The position numbers were made by a program, and so were the translations under genes. Under the pieces are notes generated by a model that did no database searches, was not told the origin of the DNA, and saw only the letters and a list, made by a program, of their open reading frames with translations. Shown one piece after another: positions 15,613 through 25,398 of a DNA stretch of 64,000 nucleotides. Location: assembly GCA_963798505.1 (NCBI GenBank), contig CAWCTX010000009.1, forward strand, positions 462,739 to 526,738. The letters run 5' to 3'. The DNA comes from CAVWSM01 sp963798505. Its GTDB lineage: Bacteria; Actinomycetota; Actinomycetes; Jiangellales; Jiangellaceae. Positions within the stretch are counted from its first letter, which is position 1; every line of letters starts with the position of its first letter.

Positions 15613-17856
15613 TTAGCCACCCAACAGGCCCAGCGCGGTGGCGCGCTGCACCGCGTCGTCGCGCGACGAAACGCCCAGCTTGCGATAGATCGCGGTGACC
15701 TCGGAGGCGACCGTGTTGCGCGAGATGAACAGCCGGTCGGCGATTTGGCGAACGCTCAGGTGCGTTTGCAGGTACGGCAGCAAGCGGAGCTCGGCTGGGC
15801 TGAGGGGTGATGCGCCGGTTGCCTCGACAGCCACCTCCGATGCGTGAACGCGCAGTTCGTCGACTTCGTCGATGAGGCTCCCCAGAGCCGGTCGGCGGAT
15901 CAGGATGTCGTCAATCTCTCGCAGCAGATGGCGCGCGGTGCTTGGTTCTGCGATGGCGAGGTACACCTTGGCCAGATGCAGACGAAGCCGAACCGCCACG
16001 TACGGCACGGCGTACGTCGCTGACGGTCGTGACCGCATCGCTTGTCCGAGCTGGACGCGGGCTTCCTTTACATCACCGCGATGCACGGCAAGCCGCGCCG
16101 CCCCGGCGAATGCCAGGAGACTGAGGACGTAGTCATGCATCCGCTTCTCGTCGATGATTTCCAGCGCGAGCGCTAAGTGGTCAGCAGCGTCGTCCCAATC
16201 GCCGCGGTCCATGGCGAGCATGGCCAGCTCTGATTCATTGATGACCACCGTGTCTGCGTGGTCCATCGCTGACGCGAGAGCGGACGACTCGGAGAAGAAG
16301 CCCCGTGCCGCGTCAATGTTCCCGGCGAGCAAGTTCGCTTCGGCCAGCTCACACAGGGCGGTGTCGCGCCACAGGCTCCACTCCGGTTCCTGGTCCACAG
16401 CGAATGCCGCGTCGGCCAGCATCACCTCGGGCCCCTTCGCGCAGACGAGCCCGCGCAGCATGGCCCGGGCCGAGTCGAACGACGCGGTACCGTCCGTAGC
16501 CACAAGGTCGAACGATGCTGAGTCGACTATCCCTGCCCAACGCTGGGCACCAGTCGCATCCCCGGCCAGCGCGCAGATCCAACCGGCCAGCACGGCCAAT
16601 GGCGGGTAGGCCTCGATGTCCTTGTCGCCAAGGGTCGCAAGCCAGCGCTGCACGGTCGATATCCCGCCGCCACTGTAGGTCGACAGCACCAGCTCTGCCG
16701 TCAGCTCTGCGGACCGTTGTCGCTCAGGCGTGTGCAACAAGTGCTCGAGGGCCAGAGCCGGAGAGCCATTCGACTGGTACCAGTCAGCGGCTCGCAGGTA
16801 CAGCGGCGCCATGATGTCGGGCTCGGCATGCCGAAGCTCACCCAGGAGGAACTCCCGGAACAATGCGTGGTAGCGATACCAGTCACGCCGACGATCGAGC
16901 GGGACCAGGAACATGCTCGAGGCTTCGAGTCGACGTAAGTGCTCAGCCGAACCAGCCGACTTCAGGACCGCATCGCAGAGCGGACCAGAGAGCTGATCGA
17001 GCACGGCAGTGCGTCGCAGAAAGCGTTGTACCTCCTCGGGCTGCTGGGTCAGGGCCTCGCGGTACAGGTAGTCGGCGACGTACCGGTCGTCACCGGTGAC
17101 GGCCAGCGCCCCGGCTTCGCTCTCTCGAGCGATCACGGCAGCGAGGTACAAGCCCACCGGCCAACCTTCAGTCCGCTGGGTCACAGCGGCCGCATGCTCC
17201 GGGGTCAGGCTGACCTGCGCCTCGGAGAAGATGTGCTGCGCTCCGGCTGAATCAAGGGCCAAGTCGCCGGCCAGGAACTCCAGCGCGTCACCCGCGGCCC
17301 GCATCCGCGGGAGGTGCGGCTGCTCGGATCGGCTCGCCGTGACGACTTGGGACTCTCGAGGAATCTTCGCAAGCACGACACCCAACACATCCTGGCAGGC
17401 CGGTGAACGCAGCTCGTGAAGGTCGTCCAGCATGAGCACGAACGGGGCTGGGCTCGCACCGAACGCCGAGGCCAGCCGCGGCGCCGCGCGACCCAACACT
17501 GACACCCCGCTGCCGGCCATGTCGGCGACCAGGTCGGCGCGGCCCGGGTCGATACGACCGTACGCCGACGCCAGCAGCGCAAGCAGACTCGCCGGGTCAT
17601 CGTCGTACCGGTCGAGTGACACCCACGCGACGGGACGTGTCTCCGCGTGGGCCCATTCAGTCAGGAGGGTCGACTTTCCATAGCCCGCTGGCGCCGTGAT
17701 CCCGACGACGCGGCACGCGCTCGCACGGGCCTTCTCGATGAGCGCTGCGCGGCTCACGGTGCCCGCACGCGGCTGCGGAACTGTCAGCTTGGCATCGAGC
17801 AGGACCTGGCCGAGGTCAGCGACGAGCGGTTCCGCCCCCCTCAGGTCCCCGGTCAC
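15613..17856 (-). CDS. LAL-type (MalT-like) LuxR transcriptional regulator
   Basis: This is a 747-aa signal-transduction ATPase of the STAND class. An N-terminal AAA-type domain carries Walker A (APAGYGKST, residues 55-63) and Walker B (FVLMLDDLHEL). A winged-helix and TPR-like alpha region (about 330-660) follows, and then a LuxR-type HTH at the C-terminus (LSPAELRLLPYLQTHLSVRQIADRLFISRNTVASEV). Such proteins are usually activators that need ATP and an inducer. The gene is intact and of normal length. Its closest neighbours are the CMD-like genes and the DUF6325 cluster, which it may control. Confidence 0.88.
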   Translation of the reverse strand: MTGDLRGAEPLVADLGQVLLDAKLTVPQPRAGTVSRAALIEKARASACRVVGITAPAGYGKSTLLTEWAHAETRPVAWVSLDRYDDDPASLLALLASAYGRIDPGRADLVADMAGSGVSVLGRAAPRLASAFGASPAPFVLMLDDLHELRSPACQDVLGVVLAKIPRESQVVTASRSEQPHLPRMRAAGDALEFLAGDLALDSAGAQHIFSEAQVSLTPEHAAAVTQRTEGWPVGLYLAAVIARESEAGALAVTGDDRYVADYLYREALTQQPEEVQRFLRRTAVLDQLSGPLCDAVLKSAGSAEHLRRLEASSMFLVPLDRRRDWYRYHALFREFLLGELRHAEPDIMAPLYLRAADWYQSNGSPALALEHLLHTPERQRSAELTAELVLSTYSGGGISTVQRWLATLGDKDIEAYPPLAVLAGWICALAGDATGAQRWAGIVDSASFDLVATDGTASFDSARAMLRGLVCAKGPEVMLADAAFAVDQEPEWSLWRDTALCELAEANLLAGNIDAARGFFSESSALASAMDHADTVVINESELAMLAMDRGDWDDAADHLALALEIIDEKRMHDYVLSLLAFAGAARLAVHRGDVKEARVQLGQAMRSRPSATYAVPYVAVRLRLHLAKVYLAIAEPSTARHLLREIDDILIRRPALGSLIDEVDELRVHASEVAVEATGASPLSPAELRLLPYLQTHLSVRQIADRLFISRNTVASEVTAIYRKLGVSSRDDAVQRATALGLLGG

Positions 17857-18058
17857 GCTCGCAGTCTAGGTCTCGCTCCCCCGCGAGAACCTGCAGGTCA
17901 TGGCGATATTTGACCGCCGGAAAGCGGGGGAAATGCTGACATCCCACTGCGTTTGGCGTTATGTCCGACTCCTCAAGCTGCCGTCACGGTCCTGGTCGCT
18001 CGACGAGCGCAGGGGCTGGACCGTCCGCACGCACATCTGCAATGGAAGGATGCCGTGA

Positions 18059-19106
18059 ATGGACGTCCGTCTGGTCACCGCGAGCGGTGTTGAGCAACAC
18101 ACCGTCGATGAGCTCCCGGGCCTCCTCGCGGCCGACGAGGGCATCGTCTGGGTGGACATCCCTGATTGTGACGACGATGCGGTGCGGGTGCTGTCGGAGG
18201 TCTTCTGCTTTCATCCGCTGGCGATCCAGGACGCCGTCGAACGCAACCGCGTTCCGAAGATGCACGCCTACAGCGACCACGTGTTCGTCATCCTGCACGC
18301 GCCGCAGCGGGGCAAACGCGGGCACGTGCACTACATCGAGCTCGACCAGTTCATCGGCAAGCGCTACCTGGTGACAGTGCACGGACCGATCAACCCGGCG
18401 GTCGATCCCGGCCGTTGCCGTACGTGAGACCGGCGCAGTGCTCGAGCGCATCAAGGCCGGACGCCTGCGGCCGGCAACACCGTTCGAGCTGTCCCACGCG
18501 ATCGTCTCCGCGCTGACCCGCGAGCAGGAAGACTTCGTGGAGACCGTGACCAAGGACGTGTGGCAGCTCGAGCAGCGCGTCACCGGCGGGGAGGTCGGCG
18601 AACCCGAAGAGTTCCTCAATGAGCTGTTCCGTGCCCGACAGGAACTGCTCGCCGTGCGGACCATGGCCGCACAGTGCGGTGCGATCTACAGCAGCCTGAT
18701 GGGCCTCACTGGCATCTCACCCGAGGGCCAACGAATGGTCGTCGACAGCGCGCACTCGTTTGACCGTGTGCGCAGCCTCGCGGACGGTCAGCGTGAATAC
18801 CTCCAGGGCGTGATCGAGTACTACCAGACCGCCCTGGTCATCAAGTCCACGCTCGTCGGGCAGGCGCAGAACGATAAGGTGCAGCGGCTGACCGAGGCCA
18901 GCTACAGCCAGAACGAGGAGATCAAGAAGATCTCCGCCTGGGCCGCCATCTTCTTCGCCCCGACCCTGATCGGCACCATTTACGGCATGAATTTCGACCA
19001 CATGCCCGAATTGCACTGGGTTATCGGTTATCCGCTCGCGCTGGTCGCGATGGCGGTGTTCGCACTCGGGCTCTACTGGGTGTTCAGGCGGCGGGAGTGG
19101 TTGTGA
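18059..19106 (+). pseudogene. corA: CorA-family Mg2+/Co2+ transporter with a one-base frameshift
   Basis: The first half (from ATG 18059) carries the N-terminal CorA domain, e.g. FHPLAIQDAVERNRVPKMHAYSDHVFV and FIGKRYLVTVHGPINPAV. The second half continues the helical stalk (LERIKAGRLRPATPFELSHAIVSAL) and the two membrane helices, with the selectivity signature YGMNFDHMPE close to the classical GMN. The frame is lost at about 18,410: reading CCCGGCCGTT as CCCGCCGTT restores P-A-V-A-V-R-E-T and joins the halves. The total length (~348 aa) is normal. A single extra G suggests an assembly error rather than gene death. Confidence 0.85.
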
Positions 19107-19115
19107 CCTGTCAGG

Positions 19116-19928
19116 TCACGCCAGTGCATCGGCCACGGTCTGCGCAAGGCGTGTGGTGGGTCGGCCGAGCAGTGCGGCCAGGTCGTCTGTCGGCTGGCCG
19201 AACTCGGGCAGCCTGAGCAGCGGCAGGACGAATGCCAGCGGGCCGGAGGCCTCGTCCTCGACCTCGCGGAAGTACACCGGCCGCCCGGAGACCTCCGTCA
19301 GTGTTTGCGCGAGCTCGGGAAAGGTCCAGCCCGGGCCGCGGAGCTCGTACACCGCATTGTCATGTCCTTCGCCGATGACGGCGGCCGCGGCTGCTTGCGC
19401 GAGGTCGGAGCGGGTGGCGGTGACCAGTCGGTGGCCGAACGCAGGCGCGGTCAGCTCGCCGGCCTCGACTGCGGCAGCAAGACCGGGGTTGACGAACACT
19501 TCCGTGTAGAAGGTGTTGCGAAGAACGGTGTAGGTGAGGCCGGAGTCGCGGAGCGCCTCCTCCGTGACCTTGTGCGCCGCGAGGAATGACTCACCCCGGT
19601 CGGCGGTGATCGCGCTCGTGTAGACGACCCGACCGACACCCGCCTTGACCGCGGCGTCGACAACGTCGGTGTGCTGACGCTCCCGGACACCCGGCTCGGT
19701 GGTCGGCGACGAGACGAAGAGCAGCACGTCGGCTCCCGCGAAGGCGGCCACCAGGCTAGCGGGGTCGTCGTAGTCGCCCTGCCGCACGGCCGCACCGCGC
19801 GCGGCGAGATCCTGGGCCCTCGTCGTGTCTCGGACCAAGGCCGCAACCTGATCGGCTGGGGTGGTGGTGAGGATTCGTTCGGCGGCGATACGTCCAAATG
19901 GTCCGGTAGTACCGGTGATGACGATCAT
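19116..19928 (-). CDS. NmrA/QorB-like NAD(P)-binding oxidoreductase
   Basis: This is a 270-aa atypical short-chain dehydrogenase. The nucleotide-binding motif TGTTGPFG is at residues 5-12. VRQGDYDDPASLVAAFAGADVLLFVSS and VVYTSAITADRGESFLAAHKVTEEALR match the NmrA/QorB (YtfG) quinone-oxidoreductase group. The likely activity is NAD(P)H-dependent reduction of quinones, or redox sensing. The ATG at 19928 is chosen because MIVITG starts the Rossmann strand. It is divergent from an HxlR regulator with strong palindromes in the 100-nt gap, the same arrangement as qorB/qorR in other bacteria. Confidence 0.88.
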   Translation of the reverse strand: MIVITGTTGPFGRIAAERILTTTPADQVAALVRDTTRAQDLAARGAAVRQGDYDDPASLVAAFAGADVLLFVSSPTTEPGVRERQHTDVVDAAVKAGVGRVVYTSAITADRGESFLAAHKVTEEALRDSGLTYTVLRNTFYTEVFVNPGLAAAVEAGELTAPAFGHRLVTATRSDLAQAAAAAVIGEGHDNAVYELRGPGWTFPELAQTLTEVSGRPVYFREVEDEASGPLAFVLPLLRLPEFGQPTDDLAALLGRPTTRLAQTVADALA

Positions 19929-19983
19929 GAAGTGCTGGCTCCTGCGTGGTCGGTCAGTGGCTAGCCTCGACGCTATGCGCAAT

Positions 19984-20018
19984 ACTTACTCCTGGTAAGT
20001 ACGTACCTGCAGGTAAGT
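19984..20018. promoter_or_regulatory. HxlR operator region with two palindromes
   Basis: Between the divergent oxidoreductase and HxlR genes lie ACTTAC-N5-GTAAGT (19984-20000) and the perfect 12-bp palindrome TACCTGCAGGTA (20004-20015), whose right side repeats GTAAGT (20013-20018). The halves GTAAGT/ACTTAC therefore occur three times in 35 nt. HxlR proteins bind such repeats as dimers; autoregulation and control of the reductase are likely. Confidence 0.7.
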
Positions 20019-20031
20019 GTCGGAGGTCAAC

Positions 20032-20451
20032 GTGAGCACGCAGGTCATCGACCAATTGACGCGGCTCGATGGCGACGTATTCGACAGCAACTGCCCCGCG
20101 CGGATGGTGCTCGACCACGTGACCAGCCGATGGGGTGTGCTCGTGCTGGCCGCCCTGCTTGATCGGCAGCTGCGGTTCAGCGAGCTGCGCCGGCGCATCG
20201 GCGGTGTCAGCGAAAAGATGCTCGCGCAGACGCTGCGCACCCTCGAGGCCGACGGGTTCGTCGATCGCACGGTGGCGCCGACCAAACCGCCGCAGGTGAC
20301 CTACAGCCTCACGCCCCTCGGCGTCGAGGTAGCCGAACACCTGACGATCCTGCTCGAGTGGGTCAACGGCAGAGTGCCGGAGATCATCGCGGCGCGCGAT
20401 CGACGCGCAGCAAGTGGGGACCCGCATAAGGGAGCCGAGTCTTCCGACTAA
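20032..20451 (+). CDS. HxlR-family transcriptional regulator
   Basis: This is a 139-aa winged-helix regulator. The family core is present: a Cys near the N-terminus (NCPARMVLDHVTSRWGVLVL) that in several HxlR/QorR proteins senses oxidants or aldehydes, then FSELRRRIGGVSEKMLAQTLRTLEADGFV and YSLTPLGVEV. The GTG at 20032 is chosen because GGAGG lies 5 nt upstream; an in-frame GTG at 20017 would sit inside the operator. The gene probably represses the divergent reductase gene and itself. Confidence 0.9.
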   Translation: MSTQVIDQLTRLDGDVFDSNCPARMVLDHVTSRWGVLVLAALLDRQLRFSELRRRIGGVSEKMLAQTLRTLEADGFVDRTVAPTKPPQVTYSLTPLGVEVAEHLTILLEWVNGRVPEIIAARDRRAASGDPHKGAESSD

Positions 20452-20497
20452 GGCTTCGCCTGACGCGCTCCCGGCTTACCCGCCGGACAGTGAAGCC

Positions 20498-20803
20498 ATG
20501 TCGTACGTAGAGCAGCTCCAAGCCGCAACGCTCGCCGAGCGTCCCGAGCAGGCACTGGACCACAACGTGCGCAGCCACCTGGTTCCGTCAGTGGTCTGCA
20601 CGCTGGTGTGCTTCGCGCCGCTCGGGGTCGCCGCGGTCGTCTGCGCGGGCAATGTCCGCACCCGGCTCGCCCTGGGCGACATCGAGGGCGCTCGCCGGGC
20701 CTCGCGCGCGGCGAAGTACCTCTGCCTGGCAAGCCTGGGGACGACGCTCTTCTTCCTGCTGGTCGTCGTTCTCGGCGCGTCCAGCTACTCGCACGTCCAC
20801 TGA
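20498..20803 (+). CDS. CD225/dispanin-family small membrane protein
   Basis: This is a 101-aa protein with a soluble N-terminus (~40 aa) followed by two hydrophobic helices joined by a short basic loop. NVRSHLVPSVVCTLVCFAPLGVAAVV and the loop LALGDIEGARRASRAAKYLCLASL match the CD225 domain. These bacterial proteins are distant relatives of interferon-induced membrane proteins; their role is unknown. The gene follows the HxlR gene after 46 nt but has its own possible ribosome site. A strong symmetric hairpin follows its stop. Confidence 0.85.
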   Translation: MSYVEQLQAATLAERPEQALDHNVRSHLVPSVVCTLVCFAPLGVAAVVCAGNVRTRLALGDIEGARRASRAAKYLCLASLGTTLFFLLVVVLGASSYSHVH

Positions 20804-20829
20804 GCGCCCGCCTCCCGCTCAGCGAACGA

Positions 20830-20860
20830 AAGGGCCGGGTCCGATTCGGACCCGGCCCTT
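20830..20860. terminator. Bidirectional intrinsic terminator
   Basis: A perfect 14-bp inverted repeat (AAGGGCCGGGTCCG and its complement) is separated by the 3-nt loop ATT and bounded by AA on the left and TT on the right. It lies between the CD225 gene and the convergent gene ending at 20882, so it can stop transcription from both sides. Confidence 0.9.
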
Positions 20861-20881
20861 CTGTGCGTCGCGTGAAGCCGG

Positions 20882-21334
20882 TCAGTCGATGTAGCCACCG
20901 TCATGCAGGCCGGCCCACTGCTCGAACACGTTCTGGTGGAAGTCCCCGTCCGTTCGGACACTCTCGGCGCCGTAGAGGGCGGGGAACGTCAGGCCGAACA
21001 TGGCCCACTGGTCCGAGTGCCGCGCCTCATGGCGGTGCCGGGCGGCGCCGCCGAGATCGTCGTACAGCCAGGTGTTGCCCACCATCAGGCCGTAGCTGGA
21101 GTAGCCGCTGTCCATCGACTCGCAGGTCACTATCAGGTCGCTGTGGACGTCGCACTCACCGCCATGAGTCCTGCCCCAGACGACACCAGCTGCGCTGGCT
21201 GGCAGGTTGACGACTGCCCGGGCGACGGTGACGAGCTGGGGACTGGCGGTGAGGACGGCGACAGCCAGCGCCGCGACGACGCCGTTGCGTCGTGCGGCGG
21301 TGACGGTGCGCTCCTGCTGCGTGTACGTGCTCAT
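20882..21334 (-). CDS. Small protein with HExxH motif, unknown function
   Basis: This is a 150-aa protein with a hydrophobic N-terminal segment (VVAALAVAVLTASPQLVTVARAVVN, about residues 19-43), which could anchor it or act as a signal peptide. The rest contains RHRHEARHSDQWAMFG, a zinc-metalloprotease-like HExxH followed by a Ser-x-Gln-Trp, as in a number of uncharacterised actinobacterial proteins. Two cysteines (GECDVHSD and VTCESMD) may pair outside the membrane. No named family is recognised. The C-terminus is rich in Gly and aromatic residues. It is convergent with the CD225 gene. Confidence 0.6.
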   Translation of the reverse strand: MSTYTQQERTVTAARRNGVVAALAVAVLTASPQLVTVARAVVNLPASAAGVVWGRTHGGECDVHSDLIVTCESMDSGYSSYGLMVGNTWLYDDLGGAARHRHEARHSDQWAMFGLTFPALYGAESVRTDGDFHQNVFEQWAGLHDGGYID

Positions 21335-21426
21335 GCACGCAGAGTCCAGCGATCAGGAGCTCACCGCGTCCGGCATTCGCCTTGTTAGGGAACCCGGCAC
21401 CCTTAGTCGCCGTTCCCCGGATCAGG

Positions 21427-21675
21427 CTAGAGGTCCTCTTCGCCGCGCCCCTCGCCCACGATCTCGTCGCCGGCGTTCTCAAAGTCAGGGGTCCACGCCT
21501 TCTCGCGCTTTGGAGGGAAACACGTCCTGCACAGGCTGGTGTATCCGGCGACGACGTCGACATCGACTACTTCGAGGCCGCACAAAGTAGTCGTCGACTG
21601 TTCGGAGTCACATGCGTGCATCTTGAAGGTCGGGTTCCCACCCGTGTCAGCCTTCGAACGGCATGGACGCACCAT
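21427..21675 (-). CDS. Small putative zinc-binding protein
   Basis: This is an 82-aa reading frame with a good GGGGGGAA ribosome site before the ATG at 21675. It contains FKMHACDSEQSTTTLCGLEV and TSLCRTCFPPK, i.e. His-x-Cys, Leu-Cys-Gly and Cys-x-x-Cys in an order used by small zinc ribbons of actinobacteria that begin 'MH...TLCG'. The acidic C-terminus is low in complexity. No function can be assigned. It sits between the HExxH protein and the large LAL regulator on the same strand. Confidence 0.5.
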   Translation of the reverse strand: MVRPCRSKADTGGNPTFKMHACDSEQSTTTLCGLEVVDVDVVAGYTSLCRTCFPPKREKAWTPDFENAGDEIVGEGRGEEDL

Positions 21676-21710
21676 GACGATTCCCCCCTGCTCTACGACG
21701 TGAGTGAGTT

Positions 21711-24691
21711 CTACACCTCGTCCGGCTCCGAAGGAAAGAGGTTCAAGCGTTGCGCGGCCGTGGCGGCCTGCAGGCGATTCGATACGCCCAGCTTTGTGAG
21801 GATGTGCGAGACGTGGACGCTCGCCGTGCTCTCCGAGATGAACAGTCGCCTGGCGATCTGCTGGTTCGAATGGCCGTGGGTGAGCATCAGCAGGACGTCT
21901 CGTTCGCGGGGCGTCAGTGACACCGCAACCCCCTCCGGTGTTCGAAGCTGGGCCGTGGCGGTGACCTCCGCCTCGGGTTCCTCTCCTGCGAGTGACGAGG
22001 GAGGCACTCCTGCGTGCCGCGCCAGAGTCCGCAGCGAGTCTTCGAGTGGTGCGCACCCCAACCTCTTGGCGGTCTGCAGAGCATCAACGAGGGCGCGCGT
22101 TCCCTGGGCGCGAGCGCGGGATCCGAACAGTGCCTCGGCCTGCCGCCACTGGGAATACGCCGTCGGGTGCGGATACCCGAGCGACCGCCATACCGCGGCG
22201 ACGGCCGCCCACAGGCTCGCCGATTGCGCCATCGACGCCCGCGCGGCCTCCGCCAGACACAGCAGCATGTGGGCACGACCCAGCGCTCCCGTGTCCCTCT
22301 GTGCGGCGTCCCGAGCGACGGCGAGCAGACGCTCTGTCTCGCTGGTCGCGGAATCGCGAGCGGTTCGATCGGCGCTGGATGTCATCAGATCGGCTTGTGC
22401 GCGCAGCGCCCAGCTGCACATGCTGACAACCAAGCCCGCGTCTTCCTGGTCGGCGAGTAGACCCAGTGCCTCCCGCGTGACGCCGCGGGCCTCGTCGAAC
22501 TGGCCCCGCCACAGAAGGTGCTCGGCGCGAGCTCTGGTGAGGTCGTGCAGTGCGTACGGATCGTCGGTGCGTGCGAACTGCTCGATGATGGACATCCGGC
22601 GCTCGAACCTGTCTTCGTCGCCACGGGCCGCCGCGATCTGGACCACTTGGAGATGGAGGGCCAAGGCAATGCCTTCGGCCGCCCACTGCTGCTCCAGCTC
22701 CTGGGCAACCTGTTCCGCTTCGTCCCATCGACCGGTCGCCACCAGAGCAGCGACCCAGTTCTCGACGAGCGTGGGTGCAACGAGCAACAGCGGCCCGAAA
22801 CGCTGGCAGATTTCCGCACCCTCGCCCGCGATCTCGAGCACCTCGTTCTGCCGGCCAGATGTCGAATAGAGGAAGGTGAGATTTCCGAAGCAGCGCACGA
22901 CAGCCTCGAACGCGTCGGTGGCAAGAGCCGCTGACAAGCATTGGCGCAGCTGAGCCGCGCCGGTCTCGAGATCGCCTTGGCGCGCGATGACGGTGGCGAG
23001 CGTGATGCGAGCCTGAAGCTCGTCCCGTCCGGCGCCAAGCTCCCTGGCCAGCGAGATCGCGGATTCGGCTGCCGCCCGGGCCTGCTCGTAATGGCCGGTC
23101 ACGGTAAGGCCCTTCGCGATCGCGGCAAGCACTCTTGCGCGCAGAGACGGCTCGCCGGGCCCGACCTCCAGAGCCATCTCACTGAGTTCGAATGACGCCA
23201 ATGCACCAGCGGGATCACCGGCAACCCAAAGCGCCTCGCCCAGCTCGTGCTCCAGCCGTGCGCTGCCGTATCCCGCCGCCGAAGCCCTCGCTATCGCCCC
23301 ACGGATGAGCTCGACCGCGCTCGCCGGTTGTCCGGCCCACCGAGCCATCTCGGCCTCGCGGCACAGCAGATCGTCATATGACAGTCCGCTGAGCTCCTCC
23401 GGGTTGTCGACACGATCCCAGAGCACCTCCCTGACTACGGCCAGCAGGCGTCGGGCCTCGGCGAACGCATAAAGCCCACGGGCGTAGTCGGCCGCAGCCA
23501 TGACCACGGGGAGCGCCTCCTCGTATTCACGAGCCGCCACGAGGTGATGGGCGAGTTGCGCGAACGCGGTGGGCGACACATCCCGGCGCGAGTTCCGAAT
23601 CCCTTGCACGGCTGCCCGATGTGCAGCCGCCTGTTCGCTACGCAGCGCGTGCCGTACCACGTTCTCCCGGAGGATCGCATGGCGAAATACGTACTGATCG
23701 TCAGTCCGCGATCAGCAGCCCGCGATCCGTGAGGAGGCGGAGGGAGGTGGCGACATCGCAACCCGTGCTTTCGATGGCGCTCTCTAGGACCTCATGCGGG
23801 ATGTACTGACCCAGTACCGCGGCAATGTGCAGCGCTGATCGAGCGTCGTCCGGGAGCTCGTCGACAGGACCTAGGAGTGCTTGGTGCAGGGAGGCGCTGT
23901 GGGCGCCCTCGATCTCATCCTGGGCCGCCAGCTCAAGGGCGATGAACGGGTTCCCGTCGCACAGAGAGACCACCTTGTCATGCTGCGTGACGGGGAGCCG
24001 TACGTCCGACGCAGCAAGGAGCTGCTTGACCTGGTCCGCAGTGAGTGGCGGCAGACGGAGCTCGCGACTGAGGTCGGCGCGAGTCAGCTCGCCGATTGCC
24101 TTGCGCGTGGTCGGATCCAGGGCGGCATCGCGGTCGCGGCACGTGAGCACAAGAAGCAGTCGTTCCTGCCCAGCGGTGCGGGCCAGGTAGTTCAGCAGGT
24201 CGAGGCTGGACGAGTCGGCCCAGTGAATGTCCTCCACGACGGCCAACACCGGCTGGCGCTCGCCAAGGTTGTGCAGGAGGCGGAGCACGCTCGTGAACAG
24301 CCGCGAGCGCTCCAGGCCGACGTCCGGCGAGGCGACTCCGGCGGATGGGCCGGAGACGTAGCGCGGTGCGCAACACGTCCGACGCGGTGCCGGTGATCTG
24401 CGCCAGGCCGCTCGGCTCAGCCGCGATCTGGCTCAACATCTCGACAAACGGTCCGAACGGCAGCTCACTGCCACTGACGGGTGTGCAGTGACCCACCGCG
24501 ACAAGCACGTCGGACTGGCGAGCATGCTCCATCAGCGCCTCGGCCAGCCGGCTCTTTCCCATGCCGGACTCACCCTTGATCAGGACCACGGACGCCTGAC
24601 CGGCGCGGGCCGACTCGAGGCAGGCATCAAGCTGCTGCAGCTCCCCCTGCCTGGCGATCAACGGGCGCGCCGACCCCACGGAAGGAGTCAA
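21711..24691 (-). pseudogene. LAL-type LuxR regulator with two frameshifts
   Basis: Joined, the pieces form a ~990-aa AAA-type LuxR regulator. Walker A is KGESGMGKSRL (near residue 45) and Walker B is VLAVVEDIHWADSSSLDLL. A long TPR-like central region follows, with a C-terminal LuxR HTH (LTPRERDVLLMLTHGHSNQQIARRLFISESTASVHV). The frame is lost at about 24,358 and again at about 23,700, where removing one T from GCGGACTGACGATCAG restores LIAD-DQYVFRHAILRENVV. All segments are otherwise clean, so the gene may be intact in the organism. It is divergent from a phosphatase gene 26 nt away. Confidence 0.85.
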
Positions 24692-24717
24692 GCATCGTTG
24701 CGTGCCACAATCGACCG

Positions 24718-25398
24718 GTGCCTCGGCCCATGACGCGTCCTGCGCGTCTTCGGCGCCGCGCTGCCCGCGTGGCGCTCATGCTGGTCCTTGGCTATGGCGC
24801 CTTCTGGGTCGTCGGGACGGTCGGGGTGCTGGCGGCGTCGACATGGGCCAGGTCCCAGGTCCCTCCGGCAACGACCCAGGACACCGGGATCGACCACTTC
24901 CAACGCGTCGACAAGGACGTGTGGCGCGGTGCGGCACCCGGAGCCGCCGGCTACCGGCGCCTCGCCGAGCTCGGCTTCCGCACCGTGGTTGACCTGAGAT
25001 CCGTGGAAGTCGACGACAGCGACTACGCGGTGCCCCGAGCCTTGGGGATCAACATCGTGCGGGTTCCCATCCACGATGGCCAGACACCGGGATCGGAGCA
25101 GGTTGCCGAGTTCGTTAAGGCCGTACGCGCCAGCAGTGCTCCAGTCTTCGTGCACTGCGGTGCCGGCGTTGGACGTACGGGATCCCTCGCCGCCGCCTAC
25201 CTCGTCGCGACCAACCAGGCCAGCCCACGCGAGGCCATGCTGACCAGTCTCGCAGTCGGTCCGCCGACACTCGAGCAACTGAGCTACATGCGCGCCCTGG
25301 CAGCGGACGGGACCCTCCGGGATCCGCCGCTGCCTGTCACGGTGGTGAGCCGAGTCTTGGACGCGCCACGCCAGCTATGGTCGCGATTCACCCACTGA
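24718..25398 (+). CDS. Membrane-anchored dual-specificity/tyrosine phosphatase
   Basis: This is a 226-aa protein from the GTG at 24718 (an ATG four codons later is possible). A single N-terminal helix (VALMLVLGYGAFWVVGTVGVLAAS) anchors it; the catalytic domain follows outside or on the membrane face. The signature HCGAGVGRTG (residues 146-155) gives nucleophile C147 and phosphate-binding R153. D120 in VPIHDGQTP is the likely general acid. RGAAPGAAGYRRLAELGFRTVVDLRS is typical of bacterial DSP-like enzymes. The substrate could be a phosphotyrosine, phosphoinositide or other phosphoester. It overlaps the convergent gene by 11 nt. Confidence 0.88.
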   Translation: MPRPMTRPARLRRRAARVALMLVLGYGAFWVVGTVGVLAASTWARSQVPPATTQDTGIDHFQRVDKDVWRGAAPGAAGYRRLAELGFRTVVDLRSVEVDDSDYAVPRALGINIVRVPIHDGQTPGSEQVAEFVKAVRASSAPVFVHCGAGVGRTGSLAAAYLVATNQASPREAMLTSLAVGPPTLEQLSYMRALAADGTLRDPPLPVTVVSRVLDAPRQLWSRFTH

